Of a DNA stretch of 64,000 nt, positions 7,445 through 15,488 are shown piece after piece. The notes under the pieces are model-generated. The model saw only the letters and a list, made by a program, of their open reading frames with translations, made no database searches and had not been told where the DNA came from. The stretch's first letter is position 1; each line of letters opens with the position of its first letter. The position numbers and the translations under genes were made by a program. The DNA lies in contig NZ_RBAH01000001.1 in the NCBI RefSeq assembly GCF_003626695.1, positions 186,001-250,000 on the forward strand. Direction: 5' to 3'. This DNA is from Paenibacillus ginsengarvi (lineage in GTDB: Bacteria > Bacillota > Bacilli > Paenibacillales > NBRC-103111).

Positions 7445-8170
7445 TTACCTCCCGATCTGATTGCCGTGAAAGGCTTGCAAAATAAAAGTCGCATCCGGCA
7501 CGTCCAGATCCAGGTACGATCTCAGAAAAGCGCGGTTATCGTAATCCGCTTCCTTGCACTCGATAGTCACGGCGCCGCCTGCCGCGCGCACGATGGCGTA
7601 TCGGGCCTTCGGTATAACGTAACAGCCCAGAGCGCCAGGATTCAAGTAGGTTCGGCTGGCCGTCTCGAACAGATGCAGCGGATGATGATGGCCGAAGCAA
7701 ACTAGGTCGTAGCCGGTACCGCTGTATAGCGCATCCAGCTTTAGCCCGTCCGGCCGGGCATCAATTGGCTCGAATTGCCCGTCGGCACGAAGATGGTAAT
7801 GCGTCATCAAGATCGAAACGCCTCCGACCTGCACCTGCTCGCTTACCGGCAGTCCGTTCAAAAAAGGGATGTAGCGCGGGTCTAGCCGCTCCGCAATCCA
7901 CTGATGGTGCGCATAGGCCGTCTCATGTCCGTTCAAACAGCCGCGGCCGTCTATAATGTGCAGGACGGCCAACTCATGATTGCCCGTTACGAACGAAACG
8001 TCGCTTCGTCCGGTTAACCTCGCCAGCACTTCATTCGTATCGGGGCCGATTCCGATCATATCCCCCAGACAGTAGATCCGCTCCATATCGCCGGCGGCGT
8101 CGATTTCCGCCAGCACGGCATCAAGCGCGGGAGCATTGCCGTGAACATCGGTTATAATCGCTATTTTCAT
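7445..8170 (-). CDS. Calcineurin-like metallophosphoesterase
   Basis: 241 residues with all metal-binding blocks of the family: DVHGN at residue 8, GDMIGIGP, GNHEL, THYHLR and GHHHP, then NPGALG. The GDxxGxGP form and the short length point to the YfcE/MJ0936-type phosphodiesterases or to an ApaH-like nucleotide hydrolase. It is probably cytoplasmic and manganese-dependent. GGAGGAAAGG lies 12 bases before the ATG. It heads the same-strand run that continues with the Nudix gene at 7434. Substrate unknown. Confidence 0.85.
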   Translation of the reverse strand: MKIAIITDVHGNAPALDAVLAEIDAAGDMERIYCLGDMIGIGPDTNEVLARLTGRSDVSFVTGNHELAVLHIIDGRGCLNGHETAYAHHQWIAERLDPRYIPFLNGLPVSEQVQVGGVSILMTHYHLRADGQFEPIDARPDGLKLDALYSGTGYDLVCFGHHHPLHLFETASRTYLNPGALGCYVIPKARYAIVRAAGGAVTIECKEADYDNRAFLRSYLDLDVPDATFILQAFHGNQIGR

Positions 8171-8219
8171 ATCAAGTTGCCTTTCCTCCTCCCGCTTCCC
8201 AACCGCAATGGCTTACCGT

Positions 8220-9767
8220 TTAATGACTGGACGACTCATACTCCTTCGGCGTGCAGCCGACAAGCCGTTTGAACGTTTTGGCAAAAGACTTCGAGTCGGA
8301 AAAGCCGACCGCCTCGGCGACCTCGTACACTTTCATCTCCCCCGAGCGCAGCTTCCGCTTCGCCTCCTCGATCCGAATCCGGGTCAGCGTTTCCGTGAGC
8401 GATTCGCCCATCTCCTTGCTGAACAGGTCGCTCAAATAGCTGCGGCTCAGCTTGACATGGTCAGCGATATCAACCGTGCCGATATTCCGGTTGTACTGCT
8501 CGCGCATAAAGCGGATCGCTTTGCGGATAAACGGATTGCCGGCCCCTTTGGCCGCCTCATGACCAAGCGGCTTCATCCAGAGCTTGCGCGCCGTTTCCTT
8601 CACGAATGCGCATAACGGTTCCACATGAAGCGCGGAGCGGAGCGGCTGGAGCAGCCCGGCTACCGCATCGTCCTCCTCGGCCCCGTTCGGATGGTGCTGC
8701 CGCGCAAGACCGAAAGCGACCCCGAGCGTTTCCAGCAAAAACGATTGCAGCTTGGGAACGCCCGGCTGATGCCGCCGGACCGATTCGGTCAGCATATCGA
8801 TCGAATGATAGGCAGCTTCCGGATTGCCGTTCGAGACGGCGCGCAAAAAGTCGTTTCGTTCTGCGACCGGCAGCGGACCGTCCGCTACGGATTCCGGCCA
8901 GCTGGTAATAAACGCGTTAGGCGCGCCATAGAAACGATTGTGGGCCTGCTTGCGGTGAACGGCTATACTTTCGTGGATTTGCGGCAGCCGGGTTATCGCC
9001 GGACCGAGACACACGAACCAGTCCGCCTCTTTCGAGGCGTTCTCTTTGCATCGTGAGTACAAGCTTTGCGCGCTTGCAAACATCCGTTCGTAGCGTTCCT
9101 TTTCCGAGGCCGATTTCTCGTAGGCGTACAGGGCGATCCAGATCCGCTCGCTCCAGCGGACTACCGCCTTGGCACCCGGCAATGTCCGTTCCTCGATATT
9201 CGGCAGCGCCGACAGATCGCCTTCGACCCATACGCTGAACAGGCCGCAGCCGGGCGAGAACAGCTCCGTCTCCAGACGTTCCTGACCGTTGCCGCTTTCC
9301 ACGAACTGGCGCAGCGAGTCGGCGATTTTGTAAGCGCCGGATTGCTGCATATGCTCGCGCCATTCGGCCAGCGCCCGCTTCGTTTGCCTTTTTTCTCCAA
9401 GCTTTTCCTTCACCGTTTGCAGGATCGACAGCAGCTCCTCCGGCTCCATTGTCGGCTTCAAAATATAGTCCTGCGCGCCGAGCTTCATCGCCTCCTTCAC
9501 GTAGGCGAAGTCGTCCAGACAGCTCAGCACGAGCAGGCCCACATCGTCCTGCACCGACTTGACCTCGCGCATAAGGGCGAGTCCGTCCATTCTCGGCATG
9601 CGGATATCGGTTATGACGATATCGACCGGCCTGCTCCGGAACAGCTCCAGCGCCTCGACCCCGTCGGCCGCTTCGCCGATCAGATGAAATCCGTTTCGTT
9701 CCCAATCGACGAGGGATTTGAGCCCGACACGGATGATCGGCTCATCGTCGACTATCAGTACATTCAT
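8220..9767 (-). CDS. YesN-type response regulator, AraC output domain
   Basis: 515 residues from ATG 9767 (GAGGAG 8 bases upstream; an upstream TTG is less likely). An N-terminal receiver domain has DDE at residues 8-10 and the phosphoacceptor D54 in DIRMPRMDG; the conserved lysine lies in ILKPTM. A long linker of about 280 residues follows. The C-terminal 100 residues form an AraC double helix-turn-helix (VKLSRSYLSDLFSKEMGE, then VAEAVGFSDSKSFAKTFKRLVG). It starts two bases after the stop of its sensor kinase gene. Such systems usually control sugar uptake operons in Paenibacillus, but none lies alongside. Confidence 0.92.
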   Translation of the reverse strand: MNVLIVDDEPIIRVGLKSLVDWERNGFHLIGEAADGVEALELFRSRPVDIVITDIRMPRMDGLALMREVKSVQDDVGLLVLSCLDDFAYVKEAMKLGAQDYILKPTMEPEELLSILQTVKEKLGEKRQTKRALAEWREHMQQSGAYKIADSLRQFVESGNGQERLETELFSPGCGLFSVWVEGDLSALPNIEERTLPGAKAVVRWSERIWIALYAYEKSASEKERYERMFASAQSLYSRCKENASKEADWFVCLGPAITRLPQIHESIAVHRKQAHNRFYGAPNAFITSWPESVADGPLPVAERNDFLRAVSNGNPEAAYHSIDMLTESVRRHQPGVPKLQSFLLETLGVAFGLARQHHPNGAEEDDAVAGLLQPLRSALHVEPLCAFVKETARKLWMKPLGHEAAKGAGNPFIRKAIRFMREQYNRNIGTVDIADHVKLSRSYLSDLFSKEMGESLTETLTRIRIEEAKRKLRSGEMKVYEVAEAVGFSDSKSFAKTFKRLVGCTPKEYESSSH

Positions 9768-9769
9768 GG

Positions 9770-11515
9770 TCAAGACTCCTCGCTTCGGTGAATGGGCAGC
9801 GATAGGCGCACCGTTGTCCCCGCATTCGGTTTGCTGAATATGTGCATCTTATAATCCGGCCCGTAGTACAGCTTGATCTTGTCGCGAATATTGTTCAGAC
9901 CGATGCCGCTCATTCGCTCCTTGGCGCTTTTGCCGGGAGGCAGCGCCTCTTCTCCCGCCTCGGGGGGCGCCATCCCTTTCCCGTTGTCCTGCACCTCCAG
10001 CATCAGCATATCCCGGTCGAGCCATGCTTTGATCGTAATTTCTCCGCCCTTCGCGCTGTTTTCGAGCCCGTGAATGAGCGCGTTTTCGACGAGCGGCTGT
10101 AAGATCATTTTCGGCACGAGACAGATCGATGCGATCGGGTCGATATCCAGAAACATGCGGACCGTATCTCCGTAACGGAACGTTTGAATCGCCATATAGT
10201 CGCGGATGAGCCCGACTTCCTGCTTAAGCGTCAGAAAATCGCCCTTTTTCCCGAGACTTGCTTGCAGCAGCCGGACGAGCGCACTGACCGCATCGGAAAT
10301 TTGCGGCGTTTGGTGAATTTTCGCCACCCATTTGATCGTATTCAGCGTATTGTACAAAAAATGCGGATTGAGCTGATATTGCAGCGCTTCGATCTCCGCT
10401 TCCTTCTTGAGCGACTCCTCCAGCTTCGCCTGCTTGATCGTCTCCTCGAGCCGGTTCAGCATCTGGTTATAGCCGTTACCGAGCTCGTCGATCTCGCGAA
10501 TGCTGCCGGACATCCAGTAGGCCTTCAAATCGCCGGATTCGGCGCGTTTCATCAATTGACGCAGCTTGCGCAGCGGCCTCGAGAACAACGTGGAGAAAAT
10601 AAACGAGCTTACAATCGATACCACGACCAAAATCGTACAAAAAACAAGAATCGTATTTTTCAGCGTCGATTTCAGCGAACGAATGTCCGTATTGGGAGAT
10701 TCCAAATACGTCATCCACGTTTGGCCCGGTACGGATACCGGACGCTGAGATAAAAAAACGTTCGACTCGCTGCGCAAAAACGGTTCCTTCTCCGCCAAAA
10801 ACAAGGAAGAGCCGGGGCTCGTCGCCGTATCGCGGCGGCCGCTCTCGAACAGGATGGAATCGCCTGCCGTATCCCACAGCACCAGATCGGACAGCGCGTG
10901 ATCGCTTCGGATTTCACCCAGCAGCCGTGGCATGTCGAAGACGATCTCAATCGAACCGACAATGACGAGGTTAGCCGGATCGTACAGCGGGCCGACCCAG
11001 CCAATCCCTTTATGTCCTTGGACACGTATAATAAAGTCGGAGCGATTCGCCGGCTTTCGCAGTTCTTGCTCTTCGTAATCGAACGGATTGCCGTTCGTGC
11101 AAAACGAGCCCGCTTCCTCGATCGTAAAGCAAATATCGGTGACGAATTTGCGGTATTCCATCTGAACCATCGCCATGCTTCCGATCGATTCCTTGACCGA
11201 GCGAAACGCCGTTTCGTTCAAGAGGCGGCCGTCCCGGTTCATCATAATGAGCTGGGCGACATACTCGTTCTGCATCCAGCTGCGGTATAAATATTCAAGC
11301 TCGCGAAGCTCTTTGTCCAGCCTTCGCTGTACCTGATCGTGCTTCGCCACGACCGTCGCCCGCCATTCCTCGTCGGAGCGCTCGGAGGAATGGACATAAA
11401 AGAGCGACAGCGCCCCGAACACCGGAATCGAGCCGATCAAAAACAAATAAATAAACAAGCGGAGCTGAAAGCTCCGAAAAGGCTGCGAACCAAGCCATGC
11501 AAACAGTCGCTTCAT
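9770..11515 (-). CDS. YesM-type sensor histidine kinase
   Basis: 581 residues. Membrane helix 1 is at about 19-41, an extracellular sensor of about 245 residues follows, and helix 2 is at about 287-312. A HAMP region comes next (RPLRKLRQLMKRAESGD), then the His_kinase block QYQLNPHFLYNTLN with the phosphorylated histidine near 385, and an HATPase domain with LVENALIHG and DNGKGM. This is the cell-surface sensor of the two-component pair with the gene at 8220-9767. The ribosome site GGGTGA is weak. The gap of 232 bases upstream separates it from the ABC exporter genes. Confidence 0.92.
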   Translation of the reverse strand: MKRLFAWLGSQPFRSFQLRLFIYLFLIGSIPVFGALSLFYVHSSERSDEEWRATVVAKHDQVQRRLDKELRELEYLYRSWMQNEYVAQLIMMNRDGRLLNETAFRSVKESIGSMAMVQMEYRKFVTDICFTIEEAGSFCTNGNPFDYEEQELRKPANRSDFIIRVQGHKGIGWVGPLYDPANLVIVGSIEIVFDMPRLLGEIRSDHALSDLVLWDTAGDSILFESGRRDTATSPGSSLFLAEKEPFLRSESNVFLSQRPVSVPGQTWMTYLESPNTDIRSLKSTLKNTILVFCTILVVVSIVSSFIFSTLFSRPLRKLRQLMKRAESGDLKAYWMSGSIREIDELGNGYNQMLNRLEETIKQAKLEESLKKEAEIEALQYQLNPHFLYNTLNTIKWVAKIHQTPQISDAVSALVRLLQASLGKKGDFLTLKQEVGLIRDYMAIQTFRYGDTVRMFLDIDPIASICLVPKMILQPLVENALIHGLENSAKGGEITIKAWLDRDMLMLEVQDNGKGMAPPEAGEEALPPGKSAKERMSGIGLNNIRDKIKLYYGPDYKMHIFSKPNAGTTVRLSLPIHRSEES

Positions 11516-11747
11516 AAGTCACCCGTCATTCCAAATACGGCAGTAGTTCCATTACTTCGACAAAAACAGCCGGATTCCTACCTCGGCCCATGCTTTTGTA
11601 CTTAAACGAAGGGATCTGTCCCGAAATCCCTTCCCGAAAACTGGAAAAAAAATAGGCCGGCCGGGTAGGAACCGGCAAGCCTGGGTCGAACGAAAAGCCC
11701 GGTTAGCCCGGGCTTTCGCCAAACGTATGAACAGCACTCAGCCAACT
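11516..11747. other. Intergenic stretch with hairpins, upstream of the YesM-type gene
   Basis: No gene seen. Contains a stem GAAGGGAT (11607-11614) / ATCCCTTC (11625-11632) without a T-run, which could be an operator or attenuator, plus the terminator listed at 11690-11717. Confidence 0.4.
11690..11717 (-). terminator. Terminator downstream of the ABC exporter operon
   Basis: AAAGCCCGG (11694-11702) pairs perfectly with CCGGGCTTT (11708-11716). On the minus strand TTTTCGTT follows, so the T-run is short. Confidence 0.6.
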
Positions 11748-13637
11748 TTACACTGCATTAGGCTGCTGACCGCCGGATGTAAACTGGCTGTTGTACAAAT
11801 CCGTGTAAAAGCCGCCGGCGGCAAGCAGCTCCTGGTGAGTCCCCTGCTCGATAACGCTCCCGTGATTCATGACGAGAATCAGGTCGGCGTCCCGGATCGT
11901 GGACAGCCTGTGAGCGATAACGAAGCTTGTTCGCCCTTGCATCAGATCGGTCATCGCTGTCTGAATATGCACCTCTGTGCGGGTGTCGACGCTGCTCGTG
12001 GCCTCGTCGAGAATCAAAATGGCTGGATCTGCGAGTATAGCCCTCGCAATCGTCAGAAGCTGCTTTTGCCCTTGCGACAAGTTGGATGCTTCTTCGTTTA
12101 ATATCGTGTCATAGCCGTCGGGCAGCGTACGGATAAAATGATCCGCATACGCCGCTTTCGCCGCCTGCACGACCTCTTCCTCAGTCGCGCCTTCGCGCCC
12201 GTAGGCGATATTGTCGCGAATCGTGCCGTTAAACAGCCACGTATCCTGCAGCACCATGCCAAACATCCCCCGCAGCGTGCTGCGCTTCAGCTCGCGGATA
12301 TCGGTGCCGTCGATCGTGATGGATCCGCCTCCGATTTCGTAGAAGCGCATAAGCAGATTGACAAGCGTCGTTTTGCCCGCTCCGGTCGGTCCGACTATGG
12401 CTACCGTCTGTCCGGGCTTGATCGCGATCGACATCCCCTCGATCAGCGGCGCCTCTTCTTTGTAACCAAAGCTGACCTCGTTAAACGCAACATGGCCTTT
12501 CGGCGTCTTGAGCGCTCCGGCAGCGGGCGATTCCGGAATTTCCTCCGTCTCGTCCAGCAGTTCGAAGACGCGTTCGGCCGACGCGAGCCCCGATTGAATC
12601 AGGTTCGCAATATTCGCCACCTGCGTAATCGGCATTGTAAACTGCTGCGAATATTGAATGAACGCCTGCACATCGCCGATTGTAATCGCCTGGCGCGTGA
12701 CGAAGATGCCGCCGACCACGCAGACGAGAACGTAGCCGATATTGCCGACAAACATCATAAGCGGCATAATGATGCCGGAGACGAACTGGGCCCGCCAACC
12801 GGAATCGTACAGCGTTTCGTTAATGGCGTTAAACTTGTCGACCGACTTGCGCTCGTAGCCGAAAGCTTTTACGATCGAATGCCCGCCGTACATTTCTTCC
12901 ACATGACCGTTCAGCTCCCCGAGCGTTTTTTGCTGGGCGGCGAAATATTTTTGCGAACGGCCGGCGACCTTCTTCGTAATAAGCACGCTGAGCGGCAATG
13001 TAATGATCGTAATTAACGTAAGCCAAGGGCTGATCGTCAGCATCATAACGATAATGCCCACAAGCAGCACAACCGATGAGATGAACTGGGCCAGCACCTG
13101 CTGGAGCGTATTGCCGATGTTGTCCACGTCGTTCGTCGCCCGGCTCAGAATTTCCCCGTGCGTGCGGGAGTCGAAATACTTCAGCGGCAGCCGGTTCAGC
13201 TTGCTCTGTACGTCTTGACGCAGAGCGAAGACAATCTTCTGGGCAACGCCGGCGACGATAAACTGCTGGATGAATGTAAACAGCGCGCTGACCGCATACA
13301 AGCCAATTAGCAGCAGCAATATACGGCCGATCGCTTCGAAGTCTATAAACGCTCCCGGTACGTTTTTCATTTTGGCAATGGCGCCTTCGAACAGAATCGT
13401 AGTCACCTTGCCCATAATTTTCGGGCTGACGATTCCGAACACGGTGCTAAGAATCGCCGCGATCAGCACGACCCACAGCTGAGCCTGCCGCTGCTTCAAA
13501 TAACCGAGCAGCCGCTTCATGGCGCCTTTCGCATTCTTCGCCTTCTGTCCCGGCATTCCCATCATGCCGCCTCCAGGCCCGAAGCCCGGTCCCCGCATCG
13601 GCCCTCCATGAGACGATTTTCGATTCTGCTCGCTCAT
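11748..13637 (-). CDS. ABC exporter half-transporter, catalytically complete partner
   Basis: 629 residues: a Gly/Met-rich basic N-terminus, six membrane helices between about residues 55 and 340, and a C-terminal nucleotide-binding domain. Walker A is GPTGAGKTT, the signature is LSQGQ (not LSGGQ), Walker B is LILDEATSS with the catalytic glutamate, and the switch histidine is in AHRLS. It pairs with the gene just upstream, which has a degenerate ATP site, so the two most likely form a heterodimeric type IV exporter like YfiB/YfiC or BmrC/BmrD. Start ATG follows GAGGAGGAGATCCA and overlaps the upstream stop by four bases. Substrates are probably drugs or lipids, by analogy. Confidence 0.9.
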   Translation of the reverse strand: MSEQNRKSSHGGPMRGPGFGPGGGMMGMPGQKAKNAKGAMKRLLGYLKQRQAQLWVVLIAAILSTVFGIVSPKIMGKVTTILFEGAIAKMKNVPGAFIDFEAIGRILLLLIGLYAVSALFTFIQQFIVAGVAQKIVFALRQDVQSKLNRLPLKYFDSRTHGEILSRATNDVDNIGNTLQQVLAQFISSVVLLVGIIVMMLTISPWLTLITIITLPLSVLITKKVAGRSQKYFAAQQKTLGELNGHVEEMYGGHSIVKAFGYERKSVDKFNAINETLYDSGWRAQFVSGIIMPLMMFVGNIGYVLVCVVGGIFVTRQAITIGDVQAFIQYSQQFTMPITQVANIANLIQSGLASAERVFELLDETEEIPESPAAGALKTPKGHVAFNEVSFGYKEEAPLIEGMSIAIKPGQTVAIVGPTGAGKTTLVNLLMRFYEIGGGSITIDGTDIRELKRSTLRGMFGMVLQDTWLFNGTIRDNIAYGREGATEEEVVQAAKAAYADHFIRTLPDGYDTILNEEASNLSQGQKQLLTIARAILADPAILILDEATSSVDTRTEVHIQTAMTDLMQGRTSFVIAHRLSTIRDADLILVMNHGSVIEQGTHQELLAAGGFYTDLYNSQFTSGGQQPNAV

Positions 13638-15367
13638 TGGATCTCCTCCTCGGACAGCTGGGATGTAACGATCTCACGGTAAACGCCGCACGAAGCGAGC
13701 AGTTCCCGGTGCGTTCCGATGCCCGCCACCTCACCGTCGTCCAGCACAATAATCCGGTCGGCGTTCATAATCGTGCTGACCCGCTGCGCCACGACCAGCA
13801 TCGTTGCATCCTCCGTTTCGGCTCGCAGCGAAGCGCGAAGCAAAGCGTCCGTTTTGAAATCGAGCGCGGAGAAGCTATCGTCGAATACGTACACGGCAGG
13901 CCCCCGGGCGATCGCGCGCGCAATGGAAAGCCGCTGCTTTTGCCCGCCGGAGTAGTTCGTTCCTCCTTGCGAAACGGCCGAATCGAAGCCTTCCTTCATC
14001 TCATCGATGAACGGCTTGGCCTGAGCGACCTCGGCAGCATGCTCCACTTCCTCCATCGTGGCTGCATCGCTTCCGAAGCGAATATTTTCCGCAACCGTAC
14101 CGGAGAAAAGCGACGCTTTTTGCGGCACATACCCGACTAGGCCGCGCAGCTGCTCCTGCCGCATTTCGCGAATATCCTGGCCGTTAATCCGGATGCCGCC
14201 TCCGTCTACATCATAAAATCTCATGAGCAGATTCATCAGCGTAGATTTGCCGCTGCCGGTGCCGCCGATAATGGCTGTCATCTCGCCAGGCCTAGCCGTA
14301 AACGAGATGTTGCGCACGGCAGGCTGCTCCGCTCCCGGATACCGGAACGTAACAGAGTCGAATTCGACGACGCCTCGCTGCACATAGGCGTTCTCCCGGG
14401 CTCCGGTTCTATCCACGATCGAAGGCTCCGTATTCAGCACTTCGTTGATCCGGACCGCCGAAGCCGAAGCCCGCGGAATCATCATAAACATCATCGATAC
14501 CATCGTCAGCGACATCAAGATTTGCGCGGCGTATTGGGTGAAGGCGATCAGGTCGCCGACCTGCATATGCTGGTTATCGATCCGAATGCCGCCGAACCAC
14601 ATGATCGCCACTAGCGACAAATTGAGCAGCAGCAGCATAATCGGAAAAATGACAGACATGATGCGAGTCACCTTAATGGCCGTATCGGTCAAGCTTTCAT
14701 TTGCCGTCCGAAACCGGCTGCGCTCCCACTCCGTCCGATTGAACGCCCTGACGACACGGATGCCGGTTAAGTTTTCCCGAAGAACAAGGTTCAGCCGATC
14801 CAGCTTTGCTTGCATGATCTGGAAGAGCGGGAGGCCTTTGGAGGCGACCAGCACGATGACGGCAACAAGCAGCGGAATGACCGCTACAAGCACCAGCGAC
14901 AGCGTCGCGTCTTTGGATACGGCCATAACGATACCGCCGACGATCATCAGAGGAGCGCTCAAAAACATGCGCATCAGCATGAAGAGCACTTGCTGCACCT
15001 GGGTAATATCGTTCGTCGTACGGGTAATCATCGATGCGGTACCGAATTTGTCAAACTCCTGAAGCGAAAATGTTTCCACATGGGCGAATACGTTGCCGCG
15101 AACGATTTTGCCGAAGCCGGCCGCCGTTTTGGCGGACATAAAACCTGCCGTCACGTTGCAAAGTGTGCCGAAAGCAGCGAAAAGCAGCATCATGGCGCCG
15201 GTTTGCAAAATATAGCCGGCGTCCCCGTTCACGACGCCGATATCGACGATATCCGCCATAAGCGTAGGCAAGTATAGCTGGGCGATCGACTGTAGAAACA
15301 TAAGCAAAACTACAGCGACCACCCACATCCGGTAAGGCCTCACAAAACGAAATAGTTTGAACATCAT
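13634..15367 (-). CDS. ABC exporter half-transporter with degenerate ATP site
   Basis: 577 residues with six membrane helices and a nucleotide-binding domain. Walker A (GGTGSGKST) and signature (YSGGQ) are normal. Walker B reads VYVFDDSFS, with aspartate in place of the catalytic glutamate, and the switch histidine is replaced by glutamine in VAQRVS. These changes are diagnostic of the inactive composite site in asymmetric heterodimeric exporters. The partner is the adjacent overlapping gene at 11748-13637. AGGAG lies five bases before the ATG pair at 15367. An imperfect palindrome ACATGT-TAT-ACAAGT lies about 20 bases upstream and could bind a regulator. Confidence 0.9.
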   Translation of the reverse strand: MMFKLFRFVRPYRMWVVAVVLLMFLQSIAQLYLPTLMADIVDIGVVNGDAGYILQTGAMMLLFAAFGTLCNVTAGFMSAKTAAGFGKIVRGNVFAHVETFSLQEFDKFGTASMITRTTNDITQVQQVLFMLMRMFLSAPLMIVGGIVMAVSKDATLSLVLVAVIPLLVAVIVLVASKGLPLFQIMQAKLDRLNLVLRENLTGIRVVRAFNRTEWERSRFRTANESLTDTAIKVTRIMSVIFPIMLLLLNLSLVAIMWFGGIRIDNQHMQVGDLIAFTQYAAQILMSLTMVSMMFMMIPRASASAVRINEVLNTEPSIVDRTGARENAYVQRGVVEFDSVTFRYPGAEQPAVRNISFTARPGEMTAIIGGTGSGKSTLMNLLMRFYDVDGGGIRINGQDIREMRQEQLRGLVGYVPQKASLFSGTVAENIRFGSDAATMEEVEHAAEVAQAKPFIDEMKEGFDSAVSQGGTNYSGGQKQRLSIARAIARGPAVYVFDDSFSALDFKTDALLRASLRAETEDATMLVVAQRVSTIMNADRIIVLDDGEVAGIGTHRELLASCGVYREIVTSQLSEEEIQ

Positions 15368-15436
15368 TCACACTCCTAATACTTGTATAACATGTCCGTT
15401 TAGAGCTTCATCGATTACTATAAACGCATAGGCGCA

Positions 15437-15468
15437 AAAAAGAATCGGTCGCCCGACCGATTCTTTTT
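15437..15468 (-). terminator. Terminator of the penicillin-binding protein gene
   Basis: A 13-bp stem AAAGAATCGGTCG / CGACCGATTCTTT with a two-base loop, T-rich on both sides, lies 20 bases past the stop at 15489. It may also act on the other strand. Confidence 0.85.
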
Positions 15469-15488
15469 GTAGGAGTTACGTATGCATA

